Assembly (NCBI GenBank): GCA_900313745.1
Contig: OMSM01000396.1
Span: 1 to 6,734 of the forward strand
Direction of reading: 5' to 3'
From: an uncultured Lachnospiraceae bacterium
Lineage (GTDB): Bacteria > Bacillota > Clostridia > Lachnospirales > Lachnospiraceae
DNA: 6,734 nucleotides
This document shows positions 5,973-6,734 of the stretch, piece by piece. The notes under the pieces were generated by a model. The model was given only the letters and a program-made list of their open reading frames with translations, was not told the DNA's origin and ran no database searches. How positions within the stretch are numbered: position 1 is the stretch's first letter; every line of letters starts with the position of its first letter. The translations under genes and the position numbers were made by a program.

Positions 5973-6734
5973 TCAAAACTTTGTCGGAAACGGTCCCTGC
6001 TGTGCCGCACCGGTCTTAAACACCAAAGGCTCAAGGCCTTCCCCAGTAAAGCGGATACTTACCTCTTCATTCTTCTCCGGCCGCACAGCGACAAGGAGGA
6101 GTCCGCCCACCATCGCTCTTTCCGGCTCCTTATAGCCGGTAAGATCGCCAAGATCTCCGCTGTCCATGCCGATGAGCTCCCCCCCGCGGACTTCCGCGCA
6201 GATTCTCGGGCAGGCGTCGGGAACATATCTTCCCTCCGCGTCCACCGCTTTCAGCTCAATCTGCAGGATCTCCCCCGGATCAGCCGGGAAAACAGACGTC
6301 TCCAGCCTCACTGCAGGGCCGGAGGTCCGGACCGAGGTCTCCGCAACGATTTCTCCGCCGCGGTATCCTACCGCGCGCAGCTCGCCCGGCTCATAAATAA
6401 CATTGAATTTGAGATGCAGATCATTGGTAGTGGGTTTTACTCTTGGGTTGTCTCCCCAGCTCTTCTCAAAGCCGTATCGCGGGCAGTAAGTACTGCCGGA
6501 ACCCACATACCTGCCGTTTATGTAGAGCTTTACCTCCTCGCAGCTGGTGTAGCAGAGGACGTCCAGATACTCTCCCTCCCGGCCTTCATGATTCCAATGC
6601 GGCAGAAGGTGAAGAGTCTCCTCCTCTTCGTTCCATATCGAGCGGAAGTAATAGAAGTAGTCTTTCCTAAAGCCGGCGGTATCGATCGGCGCTCCGTCCG
6701 AACCGCGGTAAGGCCACATGCTCTCACCGAGATA
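5973..6734 (-). CDS. GH2-family beta-galactosidase-like glycosidase, C-terminal 253 residues (5' end beyond window)
   Basis: The frame is open from the right edge to the TGA at 5975-5973. The Met encoded at 6719 is internal, because family-like sequence (YLGES) precedes it. The fragment carries the end of the GH2 barrel, with DTAGFRKDYFYYFRSIW at residues 18-34 of the fragment, then LPHWNHEGREGE (44-55) and VKLYINGRYVGS. These are hallmarks of large bacterial GH2 beta-galactosidases with a DUF4982 module. After it, from about residue 108 to 230, comes an immunoglobulin-like C-terminal domain (EPGELRAVGY, VDAEGRYVPDA, GMDSGD) of the Glyco_hydro2_C5 type. The catalytic glutamates lie outside the window, so beta-galactosidase versus another GH2 specificity (for example beta-glucuronidase) cannot be settled. 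It is the first visible gene of the block and sits 12 bp before the rhamnosidase, suggesting that the two act on the same glycoside. Confidence 0.88.
   Translation of the reverse strand, partial: YLGESMWPYRGSDGAPIDTAGFRKDYFYYFRSIWNEEEETLHLLPHWNHEGREGEYLDVLCYTSCEEVKLYINGRYVGSGSTYCPRYGFEKSWGDNPRVKPTTNDLHLKFNVIYEPGELRAVGYRGGEIVAETSVRTSGPAVRLETSVFPADPGEILQIELKAVDAEGRYVPDACPRICAEVRGGELIGMDSGDLGDLTGYKEPERAMVGGLLLVAVRPEKNEEVSIRFTGEGLEPLVFKTGAAQQGPFPTKF

Noticed and set aside
6717..6719. ATG at 6719 as the true start of the right-hand gene
   Set aside because: The frame continues upstream to the window edge with GH2-like residues. The family's catalytic domain must precede this point, and no ribosome binding site is visible before it.

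Overview
The window is a dense, all-minus-strand block of four genes from what looks like a Gram-positive anaerobe of the Clostridia. A Lachnospiraceae-type gut bacterium is my best guess. The reasons are the strong AGGAGG-type ribosome binding sites, the short gaps between genes, a base composition in the mid-50s % GC by eye, and the gene families present: glycosidases without signal peptides next to a clostridial-type Fe-S flavoenzyme. This assignment is inference; no taxonomic marker gene is in the window.

Transcription runs from the right edge to the left edge. (1) 6734-5973 is the C-terminal part of a GH2-family beta-galactosidase-like glycosidase; its catalytic domain lies beyond the right edge. 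(2) 5960-3195 is a complete 921-residue GH78 alpha-L-rhamnosidase with the catalytic acidic residues in place. (3) 3145-1142 is a complete 667-residue Old Yellow Enzyme-type flavoenzyme with FMN barrel, Fe-S cysteines and FAD/NAD(P) module, of the 2,4-dienoyl-CoA reductase / 2-enoate reductase / BaiCD-BaiH architecture. (4) 1062-1 is the N-terminal 354 residues of a protein of the neutral/alkaline (non-lysosomal) ceramidase family, cut by the left edge.

Gaps between genes are 12, 49 and 79 bp. None holds a convincing terminator or promoter, so the four genes probably form part of one operon. No regulator, transporter, RNA gene, mobile element, CRISPR or tRNA is visible. There is no gene-free stretch longer than about 80 bp.

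Taken together, two sugar-removing enzymes are followed by an ene-reductase-type flavoenzyme and a metal-dependent hydrolase-type protein. A reasonable hypothesis is an intracellular pathway that takes up a rhamnose-containing glycoconjugate (plant flavonoid or phenolic rhamnoside, saponin, or similar), strips the sugars, and reduces or hydrolyses the aglycone. Two of the four proteins carry substitutions at positions that are catalytic in their characterised relatives: Trp for the OYE proton-donor Tyr, and Asn for the ceramidase nucleophilic Ser. Their chemistry may therefore differ from what the family names imply.
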